Origin: Mycolicibacterium wolinskyi
GTDB taxonomy: Bacteria > Actinomycetota > Actinomycetes > Mycobacteriales > Mycobacteriaceae
Assembly: GCF_002101965.1 (NCBI RefSeq)
Contig: NZ_LQQA01000007.1
Location: 1 to 64,000 of the forward strand
Length of the DNA stretch: 64,000 bases
Reading direction: 5' to 3'
How positions within the stretch are numbered: position 1 is the first letter of the stretch; each line of letters opens with the position of its first letter. The notes under the pieces are model-generated. The model saw nothing but the letters and a program-made list of their open reading frames with translations. It ran no database searches and was not told where the DNA came from. Below, piece after piece: positions 9,022 to 17,287 of this stretch. The position numbers were made by a program, and so were the translations under genes.

Positions 9022-9036
9022 AAACTTCCTAAGTTT
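9022..9036. repeat. AT-rich inverted repeat AAACTT-CCT-AAGTTT
   Basis: Six-base exact inverted arms with a three-base centre lie 82 bases after the reductase stop. A few flanking bases (CC before, GG after) extend the symmetry imperfectly. It may be an operator or a weak transcription stop; no U-tract follows. Confidence 0.4.
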
Positions 9037-9180
9037 TGGCTGCACGGACAATGGATGTCTCCCGTCGGCTCGCTGATGTGCGGCGGTGTTATTTCCGCTC
9101 TTGCCAAGGTGTTTTGACAGCACCGATCAAGGTCCCGCCGACTGTAGGTGCCGACGTCCGCGGGGGAGGCAGCCACGCAA

Positions 9181-9233
9181 ATTGCGCAGTGTCGCAGGCC
9201 CCGATGTGGGGCCAACTACGCAGAGTGCGCAAT
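9181..9233. promoter_or_regulatory. Nested inverted repeats upstream of the dehydrogenase operon
   Basis: Outer arms ATTGCGCA (9181-9188) and TGCGCAAT (9226-9233) are perfect inverted repeats. Between them is a tight hairpin with arms GGCCCC (9197-9202) and GGGGCC (9208-9213) around a five-base loop. The block ends 88 bases before the E1 alpha start, within reach of the promoter or 5' leader. It could be an operator pair or an RNA switch-like structure; the function is inferred. Confidence 0.5.
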
Positions 9234-9321
9234 CTCACGAGCAACAGTTGTGCAGTCTGTAACGAGGTGTTTGGGTGAAAACCATCAAGCGTCAAATCCG
9301 TTGTAAATAAGGAGGAATGAC

Positions 9322-10410
9322 GTGCACAAGATCGAAAACACACCTACGCAACTACTGAGCGAAGAGGGGCTGCGGGTTGACGACGACGTGTTGGCACCGC
9401 TTGTCGCAGACATCGATGATGTCCGGCTGCGCGACCTGTACGAGGACCTTGTGGTTGTGCGCCGCATCGACACCGAAGCCACGGCCCTGCAGCGGCAAGG
9501 CGAACTAGGTCTCTGGGCGCCACTTCTCGGCCAGGAGGCCGCCCAGGTGGGATCAGCGCGCGCACTCGATGCTGAAGACTTCGTGTTCGCCAGTTACCGC
9601 GAACACGGCGTCGCCTACTGCCGCGACGTCGATCCGACCCACATGCTGCGGTTCTGGCGGGGGTCGACCCATTCGGGCTGGAATCCGCACGAGTGCCGAA
9701 TGACCACACCGGCAATCATTGTCGGATGCCAGGCGCTCCATGCGACAGGTTATGCGCTGGGAACCGCTCTGGACGGAGCGTCCGGCGCCACCATCACCTA
9801 CTTCGGCGACGGCGCCACCAGCCAAGGCGACATCTCCGAGGCTTTCGGATTCGCGGCGAGTTTCCAAGCGCCAGTGGTGTTCTTCTGCCAGAACAACCAG
9901 TGGGCTATCTCGGAGCCGGTATCGTTGCAAACCACAGTCACCATTGCCGAGCGGGGCCGCGGGTTCGGTATCCCCTCGATCCGCGTGGATGGCAACGATG
10001 TACTCGCGGTCCTGGCCGCCACTCGGGCAGCACTGGCAGATGCACGAGAAGGAAACGGCCCCAGCCTGATCGAGGCCGTCACCTACCGCATGGGTCCGCA
10101 CACCACCTCCGACGACCCGACTCGCTACCGGCCTTCGGCTGTCGACGACGAGTGGAGGGCCAAAGATCCCCTCGATCGGGTCCGAAAGTTCCTTGAGCGC
10201 CAGGGTCTTTTCGACGACGACTATCACGACCGAATTCAGTTGCGCGCCGACGAAGTCGCCGCGGCCCTGCGCTCAGGTTGTTTAGGGACCGTGGAACCCG
10301 AACCGATGTCCCTATTCGACAACGTGTACTCACACCCCCACCCACTGGTAGCTGAAGAGCGTGAACAGTTCGCTACCTATCTGGCCGGTTTCGAAGGATC
10401 GACACGATGA
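9322..10410 (+). CDS. bkdA: Branched-chain 2-oxo acid dehydrogenase E1 component, alpha subunit
   Basis: The 362-residue protein is a thiamine-diphosphate-binding E1 alpha subunit: GDG at 162-164 and NN at 191-192 bound the TPP motif, and the phosphorylation-loop-like segment YRMGPHTTSDDPTRYR is typical of BkdA/PdhA. It decarboxylates 2-oxo acids with the beta subunit. The GTG start is 6 bases after a GGAGG ribosome site. It opens a five-gene operon ending in leucine dehydrogenase, which favours branched-chain substrates (2-oxoisocaproate, 2-oxoisovalerate) over pyruvate. The gene overlaps the beta-subunit gene by four bases. Confidence 0.9.
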   Translation: MHKIENTPTQLLSEEGLRVDDDVLAPLVADIDDVRLRDLYEDLVVVRRIDTEATALQRQGELGLWAPLLGQEAAQVGSARALDAEDFVFASYREHGVAYCRDVDPTHMLRFWRGSTHSGWNPHECRMTTPAIIVGCQALHATGYALGTALDGASGATITYFGDGATSQGDISEAFGFAASFQAPVVFFCQNNQWAISEPVSLQTTVTIAERGRGFGIPSIRVDGNDVLAVLAATRAALADAREGNGPSLIEAVTYRMGPHTTSDDPTRYRPSAVDDEWRAKDPLDRVRKFLERQGLFDDDYHDRIQLRADEVAAALRSGCLGTVEPEPMSLFDNVYSHPHPLVAEEREQFATYLAGFEGSTR

Positions 10411-11390
10411 ACATCAATATGCCACTGGGCAAGGCGCTGAACGCAGGCCTGCGGCGCGCTCTGGAAGACGACCCGAAAGTCCTCCTTCTGGGGGAGGACA
10501 TCGGTGCCCTGGGGGGAGTCTTCCGTATCACCGACGGGTTGCAGAAGGACTTCGGACCCCAGCGGGTCATCGACACCCCCCTCGCTGAGTCGGGAATTAT
10601 CGGCACCGCAATCGGACTCGCGATGCGGGGGTTCCGGCCAGTGTGCGAGATTCAGTTCGACGGGTTCATCTACCCCGCCTTTGATCAGATCGTCTCGCAG
10701 GTCGCGAAGTTGCACTACCGCACCGGTGGCAACGTGCGGATGCCGATCACCATTCGCGTGCCCTACGGCGGCGGGATCGGCGCTATCGAGCACCACTCCG
10801 AGTCCCCGGAAGGATACTTCGCGCAGACCGCCGGACTTCGGGTGGTCACGTGCAGTAACTCCGCGGACGCCCATCTGATGATTCGGCAGGCCATCGCCTC
10901 CGACGACCCGGTGTTGTTCTTCGAACCCAAACGCCGCTACTGGGATAAGGGTGAGGTCGACCTCGGTGCCGATCCGGACTCGTTCCCGCTGCATAGAGCG
11001 CGTACTCTCGTCGAAGGGGCCGACGCCACAGTGGTGACATACGGCCCCCTTGTCAGTACTGTAGTGCAGGCCGCCGAAGTGGCTGCTGCAGAGGGCATCT
11101 CGATTGAAGTCATCGACCTTCGTTCGATCTCCCCCCTGGACATCGACACCATCGCGGCTTCGACCCGCAAGACCGGCCGCCTGATCGTGACGCACGAGGC
11201 ATCGACGTTCATGGGCATCGGGGCCGAAATCGCCGCCCGCATTACCGAACGTTGCTTCTATCACCTCGAGGCACCGGTCCTGCGTGTGGGTGGGTTCGCC
11301 ATACCGTACCCACCCGCCAAGCTTGAAAAATTCTTCCTGCCCGACGTCGACCGAATCCTCGACGCGGTTGACCGGTCGATCGCCGCGTAA
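10407..11390 (+). CDS. bkdB: Branched-chain 2-oxo acid dehydrogenase E1 component, beta subunit
   Basis: At 327 residues this has the usual E1 beta length. The N-terminal pyrimidine-binding domain contains LLGEDIGALGGVFRITDGL and DTPLAESGIIGTAIGLAMRG, and the C-terminal transketolase-like domain contains VVTYGPLVSTVVQAAE and EVIDLRSISPLD. It completes the alpha2beta2 E1. The ATG overlaps the alpha stop (ATGA), consistent with equimolar translation; 18 bases separate it from the E2 gene. Confidence 0.92.
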   Translation: MNINMPLGKALNAGLRRALEDDPKVLLLGEDIGALGGVFRITDGLQKDFGPQRVIDTPLAESGIIGTAIGLAMRGFRPVCEIQFDGFIYPAFDQIVSQVAKLHYRTGGNVRMPITIRVPYGGGIGAIEHHSESPEGYFAQTAGLRVVTCSNSADAHLMIRQAIASDDPVLFFEPKRRYWDKGEVDLGADPDSFPLHRARTLVEGADATVVTYGPLVSTVVQAAEVAAAEGISIEVIDLRSISPLDIDTIAASTRKTGRLIVTHEASTFMGIGAEIAARITERCFYHLEAPVLRVGGFAIPYPPAKLEKFFLPDVDRILDAVDRSIAA

Positions 11391-11408
11391 GGGGACAAGG
11401 AATCAGCT

Positions 11409-12722
11409 ATGAGTTCTGTACAGAGTTTCGTGTTACCCGACTTGGGTGAAGGCCTCACCGAGGCCGAGATCGTCACATGGTTCGTATCGATCGGGGACAC
11501 CGTCGATCTCAATCAGATCGTCGCTGAAGTCGAGACGGCAAAAGCGTCTGTGGAACTGCCGTCACCGTATGCCGGCACAGTCCGTGCACTGCACGCCGCC
11601 GAAGGCGAAACGGTTGCGGTCGGCCGGCCGATTATCGACATCGACACCGACGACGCGGCCCCCGAACATCAGCACCAGGAAAAAGTCGCCGTGTTGGTCG
11701 GCTACGGAGTCGCTGGTGAGGCTGTGAGTCGTCGAGGCCGACGCCGTCAGGCGGAGCAGGTCGGCGCACCATCGCGACCTTTATCTGCCGGCCCGCAGCC
11801 GCCTGCACCACAACAGAAGATGGCCAAGCCACCCGTCCGGTTCCTCGCGAAGCAGAACGGCGTCGATCTAGCGGACATCGAAGGCACCGGTCCGAAGGGC
11901 GAGGTCACGGGCGGCGATGTCGCCGCCTACCTGGCGGCGGCACGCGACGGCCAGCGCCATCTGATCGCTGACGCGAGCGACGGCTGTGAGTCCCCCCCGG
12001 CCGACGAGGTGCATTTCGGCGGAGTTGAAACCCGCACTCCGATCAAAGGTGTGCGCAAGCAGACCGCTGCAGCAATGGTCGCCAGCGCGTTCACCGCGCC
12101 CCACGCCACCGAATTCGTCACCGTCGACGTCACGGCCTCTCTGGAGCTGCTGGAACGGCTACGCACGCATCCTGCGTTCGCGCAAACGCGGCTGACCCCG
12201 ATGGTGCTGATCGCCAAAGCGCTCCTGATAGCGCTACGGTCCAACCCCAGCCTGAACTCGTTCTGGGACGAACCTGCACAAGAGATCGTGACCAAGCACT
12301 ACGTAAACCTGGGCGTCGCGGCAGCGACACCGCGCGGCCTCATGGTCCCAAACATCAAGAATGCCGACCAGATGTCGCTGCGCGAACTGGCAGCAGCACT
12401 AAACGATCTGACCGGCACCGCCAGGGCCGGGAAGACGACTCCGGCAGACCTCGCCAAGGGCACAATCACGATTACCAATGTCGGTGTGTTCGGTGTCGAT
12501 ACCGGCACGCCTATCCTGAACCCGGACGAAGCCGCCATCCTCTGCGTCGGCGCCATTCGGAAACGGCCCTGGGAGCATCTGGGTGCCATCGCATTACGCT
12601 CCGTCGCGACACTGAGCCTGTCCTTCGATCATCGCCTGGTCGACGGTGAACAGGGATCACGATTCCTCGCCGAAATCGGACGCATCCTTTCCGACCCGTT
12701 CGAAATGATCGCACTCGGATGA
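11409..12722 (+). CDS. bkdC: Dihydrolipoamide acyltransferase, E2 of the branched-chain dehydrogenase complex
   Basis: The 437-residue protein has one N-terminal lipoyl domain (lipoyl lysine K45 in VETAKASV), an Ala/Pro/Arg-rich linker, a peripheral subunit-binding domain (about 137-175, FLAKQNGVDLADIEGTGPKG), and a C-terminal acyltransferase domain with the catalytic DHRLVDG at 407-413. It transfers the acyl group from E1 to CoA. A single lipoyl domain and the VLVGYG linker match actinobacterial BkdC rather than pyruvate-type E2 with two or three lipoyl domains. Same operon as E1, 18 bases after the beta gene. Confidence 0.92.
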   Translation: MSSVQSFVLPDLGEGLTEAEIVTWFVSIGDTVDLNQIVAEVETAKASVELPSPYAGTVRALHAAEGETVAVGRPIIDIDTDDAAPEHQHQEKVAVLVGYGVAGEAVSRRGRRRQAEQVGAPSRPLSAGPQPPAPQQKMAKPPVRFLAKQNGVDLADIEGTGPKGEVTGGDVAAYLAAARDGQRHLIADASDGCESPPADEVHFGGVETRTPIKGVRKQTAAAMVASAFTAPHATEFVTVDVTASLELLERLRTHPAFAQTRLTPMVLIAKALLIALRSNPSLNSFWDEPAQEIVTKHYVNLGVAAATPRGLMVPNIKNADQMSLRELAAALNDLTGTARAGKTTPADLAKGTITITNVGVFGVDTGTPILNPDEAAILCVGAIRKRPWEHLGAIALRSVATLSLSFDHRLVDGEQGSRFLAEIGRILSDPFEMIALG

Positions 12723-12771
12723 CCCGCCGCCCAGAACGCGCACGCAGCGCATCGACACAGGGAGCCTGACG

Positions 12772-14142
12772 ATGACCGACGATCCAGACATCCTCGTGCT
12801 CGGCGGAGGATCAGGCGGGTATGCCTGCGCCATCCGTGCCGCACAGCTCGGCCTTTCGGTAATCGTCGTGGAAGCCGACAAGTTGGGTGGTACCTGCCTG
12901 CATCGCGGGTGCATTCCCACCAAAGCCTTGGTCCACGCGGCTGAGGTAGCCGATACTGTGCGTGCCAGCGAACGTTTCGGAGTGCTCGGCGATCTCGTCG
13001 GTATCGACCCCGCTCGTGTGCAGGCATACAAGCGCGGGGTGGTCGGCAAGCTCCATCGGGGTCTGCAGAGCCTGATCGCCAGCCACGGCATACAGGTGGT
13101 GATCGGACACGGCCGATACCTCGGCGAGCGCCGGGTCAACGTCGCCGGGCAGACGCTCACAGCTCGCCGCGGGGTGGTCCTGGCCACCGGATCGCGGACG
13201 CGTGAGCTCCCGGATACTCCAGTGGGGGGCCGGATCGTCACCAGTGACGACCTTCTGGAGCTAGAGGAGATCCCGGCGCGTGCGGTGGTGCTCGGCGGTG
13301 GGGTGATCGGCGTCGAGTTTGCCAGCGTTTTGACCTCCTTCGGCACGGAGGTCACCGTAATCGAGGCGCTGCCGCGGCTGCTCGCCGCCGAGGACGATTG
13401 GAGTTCTAAACAGCTGACCCGCGCCTTCCGAAAGCGCGGCATCACCACCATGACGTCGACCAAGATGATGTCGACCACCCAGTCGGGGGACACCGTCGTC
13501 GTCAGCCTCGACAACGGGGAGAAAATCGAGACGAGCCTATTACTCGTGGCTGTGGGACGCCGACCCCGCACTGCGGGAGCAGGTTTCACCGAGGCTGGTC
13601 TCGAACTGGATCGAGGATATGTCGCCGTCGACAGCCTATTGCGGACCAACCACGAGGGAGTCTGGGCAGTCGGCGACCTCGTTCGCGGCCCGCAACTCGC
13701 CCACCGCAGTTTTCAACATGGGCTGTACGTCGCCGAACAGATCGCTGGACATGATCCGGTGCAGCTCGACAAACTCGATATACCCCGCGTCACCTATACC
13801 CACCCCGAGGTCGCGTCGGTTGGCCTGACCGAACATCAGGCTCGCGAGAAGCACGGTGCGATCAGCACCTTCGAGTACGACCTTGCCGGAAACGGCAAAA
13901 GCCAGATCCTCGGGACGGCCGGCGGTGTCAAGTTGGTCCGCATCCCAGACGGCCCTGTGGTCGGAATTCACATGGTCGGCCACCGGATCAGCGAACTGAT
14001 TGGTGAGGCACAACTCATCGTCAACTGGGACGCTCGCCCAGATGATGTAGCCGCCCTGGTACACGCACATCCGACCCAAGCCGAAGCGCTTGGTGAGGCA
14101 CATCTCGCCCTTGCAGGACGTCCACTGCATGCTCACCACTGA
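12772..14142 (+). CDS. lpdA: Dihydrolipoamide dehydrogenase, E3 component
   Basis: The 456-residue flavoprotein has the N-terminal FAD motif VLGGGSGGYACAIRAAQLG, the redox disulfide C42-x4-C47 in GGTCLHRGCIPTKAL, an NAD-binding GGGVIGVEFASVLTSFG, and the C-terminal HAHPTQAEALGE active-site His-Glu pair. It reoxidises the lipoyl group of E2 with NAD+. An operon-dedicated E3 is common for branched-chain complexes, while housekeeping Lpd is usually elsewhere. The ATG is 49 bases after the E2 stop. Confidence 0.92.
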   Translation: MTDDPDILVLGGGSGGYACAIRAAQLGLSVIVVEADKLGGTCLHRGCIPTKALVHAAEVADTVRASERFGVLGDLVGIDPARVQAYKRGVVGKLHRGLQSLIASHGIQVVIGHGRYLGERRVNVAGQTLTARRGVVLATGSRTRELPDTPVGGRIVTSDDLLELEEIPARAVVLGGGVIGVEFASVLTSFGTEVTVIEALPRLLAAEDDWSSKQLTRAFRKRGITTMTSTKMMSTTQSGDTVVVSLDNGEKIETSLLLVAVGRRPRTAGAGFTEAGLELDRGYVAVDSLLRTNHEGVWAVGDLVRGPQLAHRSFQHGLYVAEQIAGHDPVQLDKLDIPRVTYTHPEVASVGLTEHQAREKHGAISTFEYDLAGNGKSQILGTAGGVKLVRIPDGPVVGIHMVGHRISELIGEAQLIVNWDARPDDVAALVHAHPTQAEALGEAHLALAGRPLHAHH

Positions 14143-14176
14143 CACCCACCCCGAAGAACAGGCCCAAGGAATCACA

Positions 14177-15262
14177 ATGATCAGCACCACCGCTCTCGAC
14201 GCCACCGCAGACTCTGCCGTATTCGACCGCACAGACGCGGTTCGGGGACTCCCACACGAGCAGGTGGTTTTCTGTGAAGACGCAGCCACCGGCCTGCAAG
14301 CGATCATCGGAATCCACTCGACGGTGCTCGGCCCTGCCCTCGGCGGTACCCGGTTCTTTCCGTATCCCGACCAGGCGTCGGCCCTTACAGACGTGCTGCG
14401 TCTGTCACGGGGAATGACATTCAAGGCCGCCGTCACTGGCTTACCCTTCGGCGGCGGTAAGGCCGTGATCATCGGAGACCCCAACCGCGTCAAGACATCC
14501 GCGCTCCTGCGCGCGTACGGTCGCTTCATCGAAACGCTGGGGGGTCGCTATATTTCGGCGGCCGATATTGGCACGAATGCTGAGGATTTGGACATCATCG
14601 GTGAGTCCACCAGCCACCTAGTTGGGCGCACACGATCTGCGGGCGGGTCTGGAAACAGCGGTCCAATGACTGCCCTCGGGGTCTACCAGGCGTTGCGCGC
14701 CGCTGCCACCGTGGCGTGGGGCACCGACTCGTTGACAGATCGCCTCATCGGTATCGAAGGAGCAGGAAAGGTCGGATCGGAGCTCATCGCTTTGCTACAC
14801 GCCGACGGCGCCCGCATAATGGTTACCGATGTCAACCGCGAGGTGGCCGTCACGGTCACCGGGCGTTACCCCGGTGTCACGGTCACCGACGACCTCCTCG
14901 CCGAAAAGCTCGACATCTACGCTCCGTGCGCCCTCGGCGCAACTCTCGCTGAGGCCACACTCGAGCGCCTCACCGCGTCGATCGTCTGCGGGGCTGCGAA
15001 CAATCAGCTAGCATCCCCGGAGATTGACGTGCGGTTGCACAACAGGGGGATCGTTTGGGTTCCTGATTATGTAGCCAACGCCGGTGGTCTCATCCAGGTC
15101 GCGGGCGAACGTGAGGGTGTGGGCGCCGACGTCATCCGCGGACGTGTCGAGGGAATCTACGACTCCGTAACCACGATCCTGCGGCACGCGGAAGCGGAAT
15201 CCATCGCTCCAGGTCGAGCCGCAGACGAGATCGCACACGCCAAACTGGCCGCGGCCGCTTAA
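14177..15262 (+). CDS. ldh: Leucine/valine dehydrogenase (Glu/Leu/Phe/Val dehydrogenase family)
   Basis: The 361-residue protein has the dimerisation/catalytic N-domain with GPALGGTR, SRGMTFKAA (K83) and LPFGGGKAV (K95), then a Rossmann domain with the glycine loop in GIEGAGKVGSELIALL. It reversibly deaminates branched-chain amino acids to 2-oxo acids with NAD+, feeding the complex encoded just upstream. A longer frame from 14090 overlaps E3; the ATG at 14177 has AAGGA 6 bases upstream and matches the family N-terminus. Substrate choice between Leu and Val or Phe cannot be decided by eye. Confidence 0.88.
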   Translation: MISTTALDATADSAVFDRTDAVRGLPHEQVVFCEDAATGLQAIIGIHSTVLGPALGGTRFFPYPDQASALTDVLRLSRGMTFKAAVTGLPFGGGKAVIIGDPNRVKTSALLRAYGRFIETLGGRYISAADIGTNAEDLDIIGESTSHLVGRTRSAGGSGNSGPMTALGVYQALRAAATVAWGTDSLTDRLIGIEGAGKVGSELIALLHADGARIMVTDVNREVAVTVTGRYPGVTVTDDLLAEKLDIYAPCALGATLAEATLERLTASIVCGAANNQLASPEIDVRLHNRGIVWVPDYVANAGGLIQVAGEREGVGADVIRGRVEGIYDSVTTILRHAEAESIAPGRAADEIAHAKLAAAA

Positions 15263-15730
15263 CTGACATAATGTAGGTTATCGGCACTTATGCAACCTGG
15301 CGAAATGCCACCGGCAGCGGACGTACAGTCAATCTCTTCGCCGTGCCCCTGCGGAGTTGTTCCCGGGAGCTTCCCATGGCCAACCATCACCGTTCCTGAT
15401 CATGCCGTGGCTGCGCGATGTGTAAACCACGCAAGCGTCGCGGCGTTGGTCGTGCCGCAAAGGATGCGGTCGCCACGCGTCGGCGTCTCGGATACGTACG
15501 CCGGTATTCACGTCGGTCGATCGGTGGCGACGACCACTGACGCCCCTCGTCGCTCTCGGCAATTATCGTGCTATTACGTCACAGTGACGTTTTCTCCCCT
15601 GGTGCCCGTGCGACAGATTCGATTGCACTGCAGGTGATTTGGGCCCGCTGGGCTTTGGAACGAGGCTCGGCGACAACCTCGAGCACTCAGCCGGTGATAG
15701 CGTCGTCAGTGAATGCAAGGGGCTGACCAG
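15263..15730. other. Intergenic region before the LP-repeat lipoprotein
   Basis: This 468-base stretch contains one open frame (15290-15637) whose composition and lack of a ribosome site argue against coding. It carries a perfect palindrome at 15576-15590 that recurs nearly unchanged after the next gene. The final bases hold the AAGGGG ribosome site for the lipoprotein. Confidence 0.6.
15576..15590. promoter_or_regulatory. Perfect 15-base palindrome ACGTCAC-A-GTGACGT
   Basis: Seven-base exact inverted arms around a single A, 140 bases upstream of the lipoprotein start. A near-identical copy occurs at 16088-16102 on the other side of that gene. Spacing and symmetry fit a dimeric regulator; the regulator is unknown. 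Confidence 0.55.
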
Positions 15731-16063
15731 ATGTCTATTGGGGTGAGACGGACTCGGTGGCGAGTTGCGCTGCTCCTGCCGCTGACAGCCGCGATGATGC
15801 TCTCAGGCTGCTCGGCCGATCCGGGACGACCGGTCGCATCGGATGATCCCGTGACAACACTGCCGGTCCCGGCCAACATGCCACCGTTCCCGTATCCGAA
15901 CGATATTCCACCGGTGCCGTTGCCGAGCGCCGTTCCCGACGTGGAACTGCCTGGTGAGATCCCGCGGGCGCAACTTCCGGCCGACGTACCCCAGATCGAG
16001 ATGCCTGCTGCGATTCCTCAGATCCAGCTGCCTTCTGCGATCCCGCCCATCCCCTTTCCGTAA
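15731..16063 (+). CDS. Lipoprotein with nine-residue LP-repeat domain
   Basis: The 110-residue protein has a lipoprotein signal peptide with lipobox LSGC (Cys27). After a short Asp/Thr linker (VTTLPVPANMPPFP) come six tandem nine-residue repeats of the form LP-x-D/A-I/V-P-x-x-x, for example LPADVPQIE and LPSAIPPIP, ending in FP. Proline every few residues rules out ordinary helix or sheet; an extended or polyproline-type rod on the outer membrane face is plausible. A paralogue with the same six-repeat layout lies at 28845. ATG at 15731 is chosen over 15713 because AAGGGG sits at correct distance. Function unknown. Confidence 0.8.
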   Translation: MSIGVRRTRWRVALLLPLTAAMMLSGCSADPGRPVASDDPVTTLPVPANMPPFPYPNDIPPVPLPSAVPDVELPGEIPRAQLPADVPQIEMPAAIPQIQLPSAIPPIPFP

Positions 16064-16087
16064 GAGCCGGGGCGACCAGGGCGAAAT

Positions 16088-16102
16088 TCGTCACTGTGAC
16101 GT
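16088..16102. promoter_or_regulatory. Near-identical copy of the 15-base palindrome
   Basis: TCGTCACTGTGACGT differs by one base from the reverse complement of the motif at 15576. It lies 24 bases after the lipoprotein stop and 40 bases before the end of the convergent phosphotransferase gene, an unusual position for a promoter site, so the pair may flank the lipoprotein gene as a looping or boundary element. Confidence 0.5.
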
Positions 16103-16142
16103 ATTCTGTTGTGGCGGTACAGATTTGGCGAGTGGCTTAGGT

Positions 16143-17066
16143 TCACTCCAGGCCCCCGGTCAATTCTTCGTACAACCCTTCCAGAGCGGTGTGGTCGTCT
16201 TCGGAGCCGATATGCGCAGCGGTGAACCATCGTGTGTACTCGGCGATTTCGGAGAGTCGCCAGTCCAGCGAGAAGAGCTCTAGCATCGCGGGGTCGGGCC
16301 GCAAAAGGCCGTGTACCGCAGCGGGTAGGTCGGCATAGTCCCGTTCGCGCGGTGCAAGAGCCAACGACTCCCAATCGACCAGCCGGACGCCGTCGGCGGT
16401 CACGACCTGGTTCTCGTTGTGCGGCTCGCCATGTGTCGGCACCCATGTGTCGCGTCGGGAGCATGCTGTCTCCGCCAACTCCAGGTAGCGCTCCGTCCAG
16501 CGTTGGATCTGTTCAATGTGCGCGGTAAGGGCCAGTCGTGCCTTCTCTGCGAGCGGGCCGCTCGTCCAGGGCTCGCGGGTGCGAGTTCGCAACTCGTCGG
16601 CGAACGAAAGCCCGACCCGCGGGGTCCATGGCCGCAGCCCCTCAGGTGGAACGGCCCGATGCAGCGCCTCCAAGGCCAGAACCACTTCGCGGACATGTTG
16701 GGGCTCGCGGGCCTGCGCCTCCGTCGGGCTGCTGCCCGGCAGCCACGGCGTCACGCTGAGCGCGCAAGCCCCGAGACCGACGGTGAACTGTCCAGACCGG
16801 GTCGGCAGCGGTGCACACACCATGGTCAAACCGGCGGCGGCCAGCGCAGCGGCTCCGGCGTAGGCAGCCTCAAGAGAAGATCCGGTGTGTCGGGGTTCCA
16901 AGTGGTCCAACGTCACAAACAACGTGGTACCGCCGCCGTTCGCCCGCCAGTGGTACGCACCGAAACCCCATGGCAGATAACTGATATCGGTGATCTGGGG
17001 CAACCAGTGCGCAGCAACCACATTGGTGATCTCTTCGTCACCAATCGATACCGGGCGGGATAGCAC
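16143..17066 (-). CDS. Aminoglycoside phosphotransferase-family kinase
   Basis: The protein (307 residues from a GTG at 17066; a GTG at 17123 would add 19) has the APH/choline-kinase-like fold. Visible are the catalytic loop PTHGEPHNENQV and the metal-binding LVDWES, equivalent to HGDLHxxN and IDWE in the family, plus a C-terminal helical region. It resembles the spectinomycin/hygromycin-type kinases, but chromosomal members in mycobacteria often act on other small molecules, so resistance should not be assumed. Convergent with the LP-repeat lipoprotein and divergent from the cutinase gene. Confidence 0.72.
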   Translation of the reverse strand: MLSRPVSIGDEEITNVVAAHWLPQITDISYLPWGFGAYHWRANGGGTTLFVTLDHLEPRHTGSSLEAAYAGAAALAAAGLTMVCAPLPTRSGQFTVGLGACALSVTPWLPGSSPTEAQAREPQHVREVVLALEALHRAVPPEGLRPWTPRVGLSFADELRTRTREPWTSGPLAEKARLALTAHIEQIQRWTERYLELAETACSRRDTWVPTHGEPHNENQVVTADGVRLVDWESLALAPRERDYADLPAAVHGLLRPDPAMLELFSLDWRLSEIAEYTRWFTAAHIGSEDDHTALEGLYEELTGGLE

Positions 17067-17287
17067 GGGCCGAATGCTAAGAAATTTGCGCCCGACCAAG
17101 AAAGGGATTTTTGCTACCCGCACGGGACACGTTGTCAGCTACCGATCGGCCAACACCTGCTCGCCCAAGATTCAAAGAGAACTGAAGGACGTTCTCACCC
17201 GAAGTTGGATGGACAGCGCCTAGTGTTACGCCTCGGGGGCACGCGTCGGGCGGCGCCGTGCGAGGACGTGGTCTTGGGGAGGCGTGA

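Larger units (their letters stand above)
8940..9321. other. Intergenic region upstream of the 2-oxo acid dehydrogenase operon
   Basis: This 382-base stretch has no convincing gene; the small open frames have Arg/Cys-rich shadow composition. It holds two dyads (9022-9036 and 9181-9233) and, at its end, a strong ribosome site (GGAGG at 9311-9315) for the E1 alpha gene. It is therefore mainly a terminator/promoter/operator region. Confidence 0.6.

Noticed and set aside
8964-9215. 83-codon minus-strand frame upstream of the Bkd operon
   Set aside because: Cys/Arg-rich composition, no ribosome site, and overlap with two symmetric repeats; regarded as chance.
15290-15637. 115-codon open frame between leucine dehydrogenase and the LP-repeat lipoprotein
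   Set aside because: No ribosome site, a composition typical of a shadow frame, and it spans the palindrome at 15576. I treat it as noncoding.
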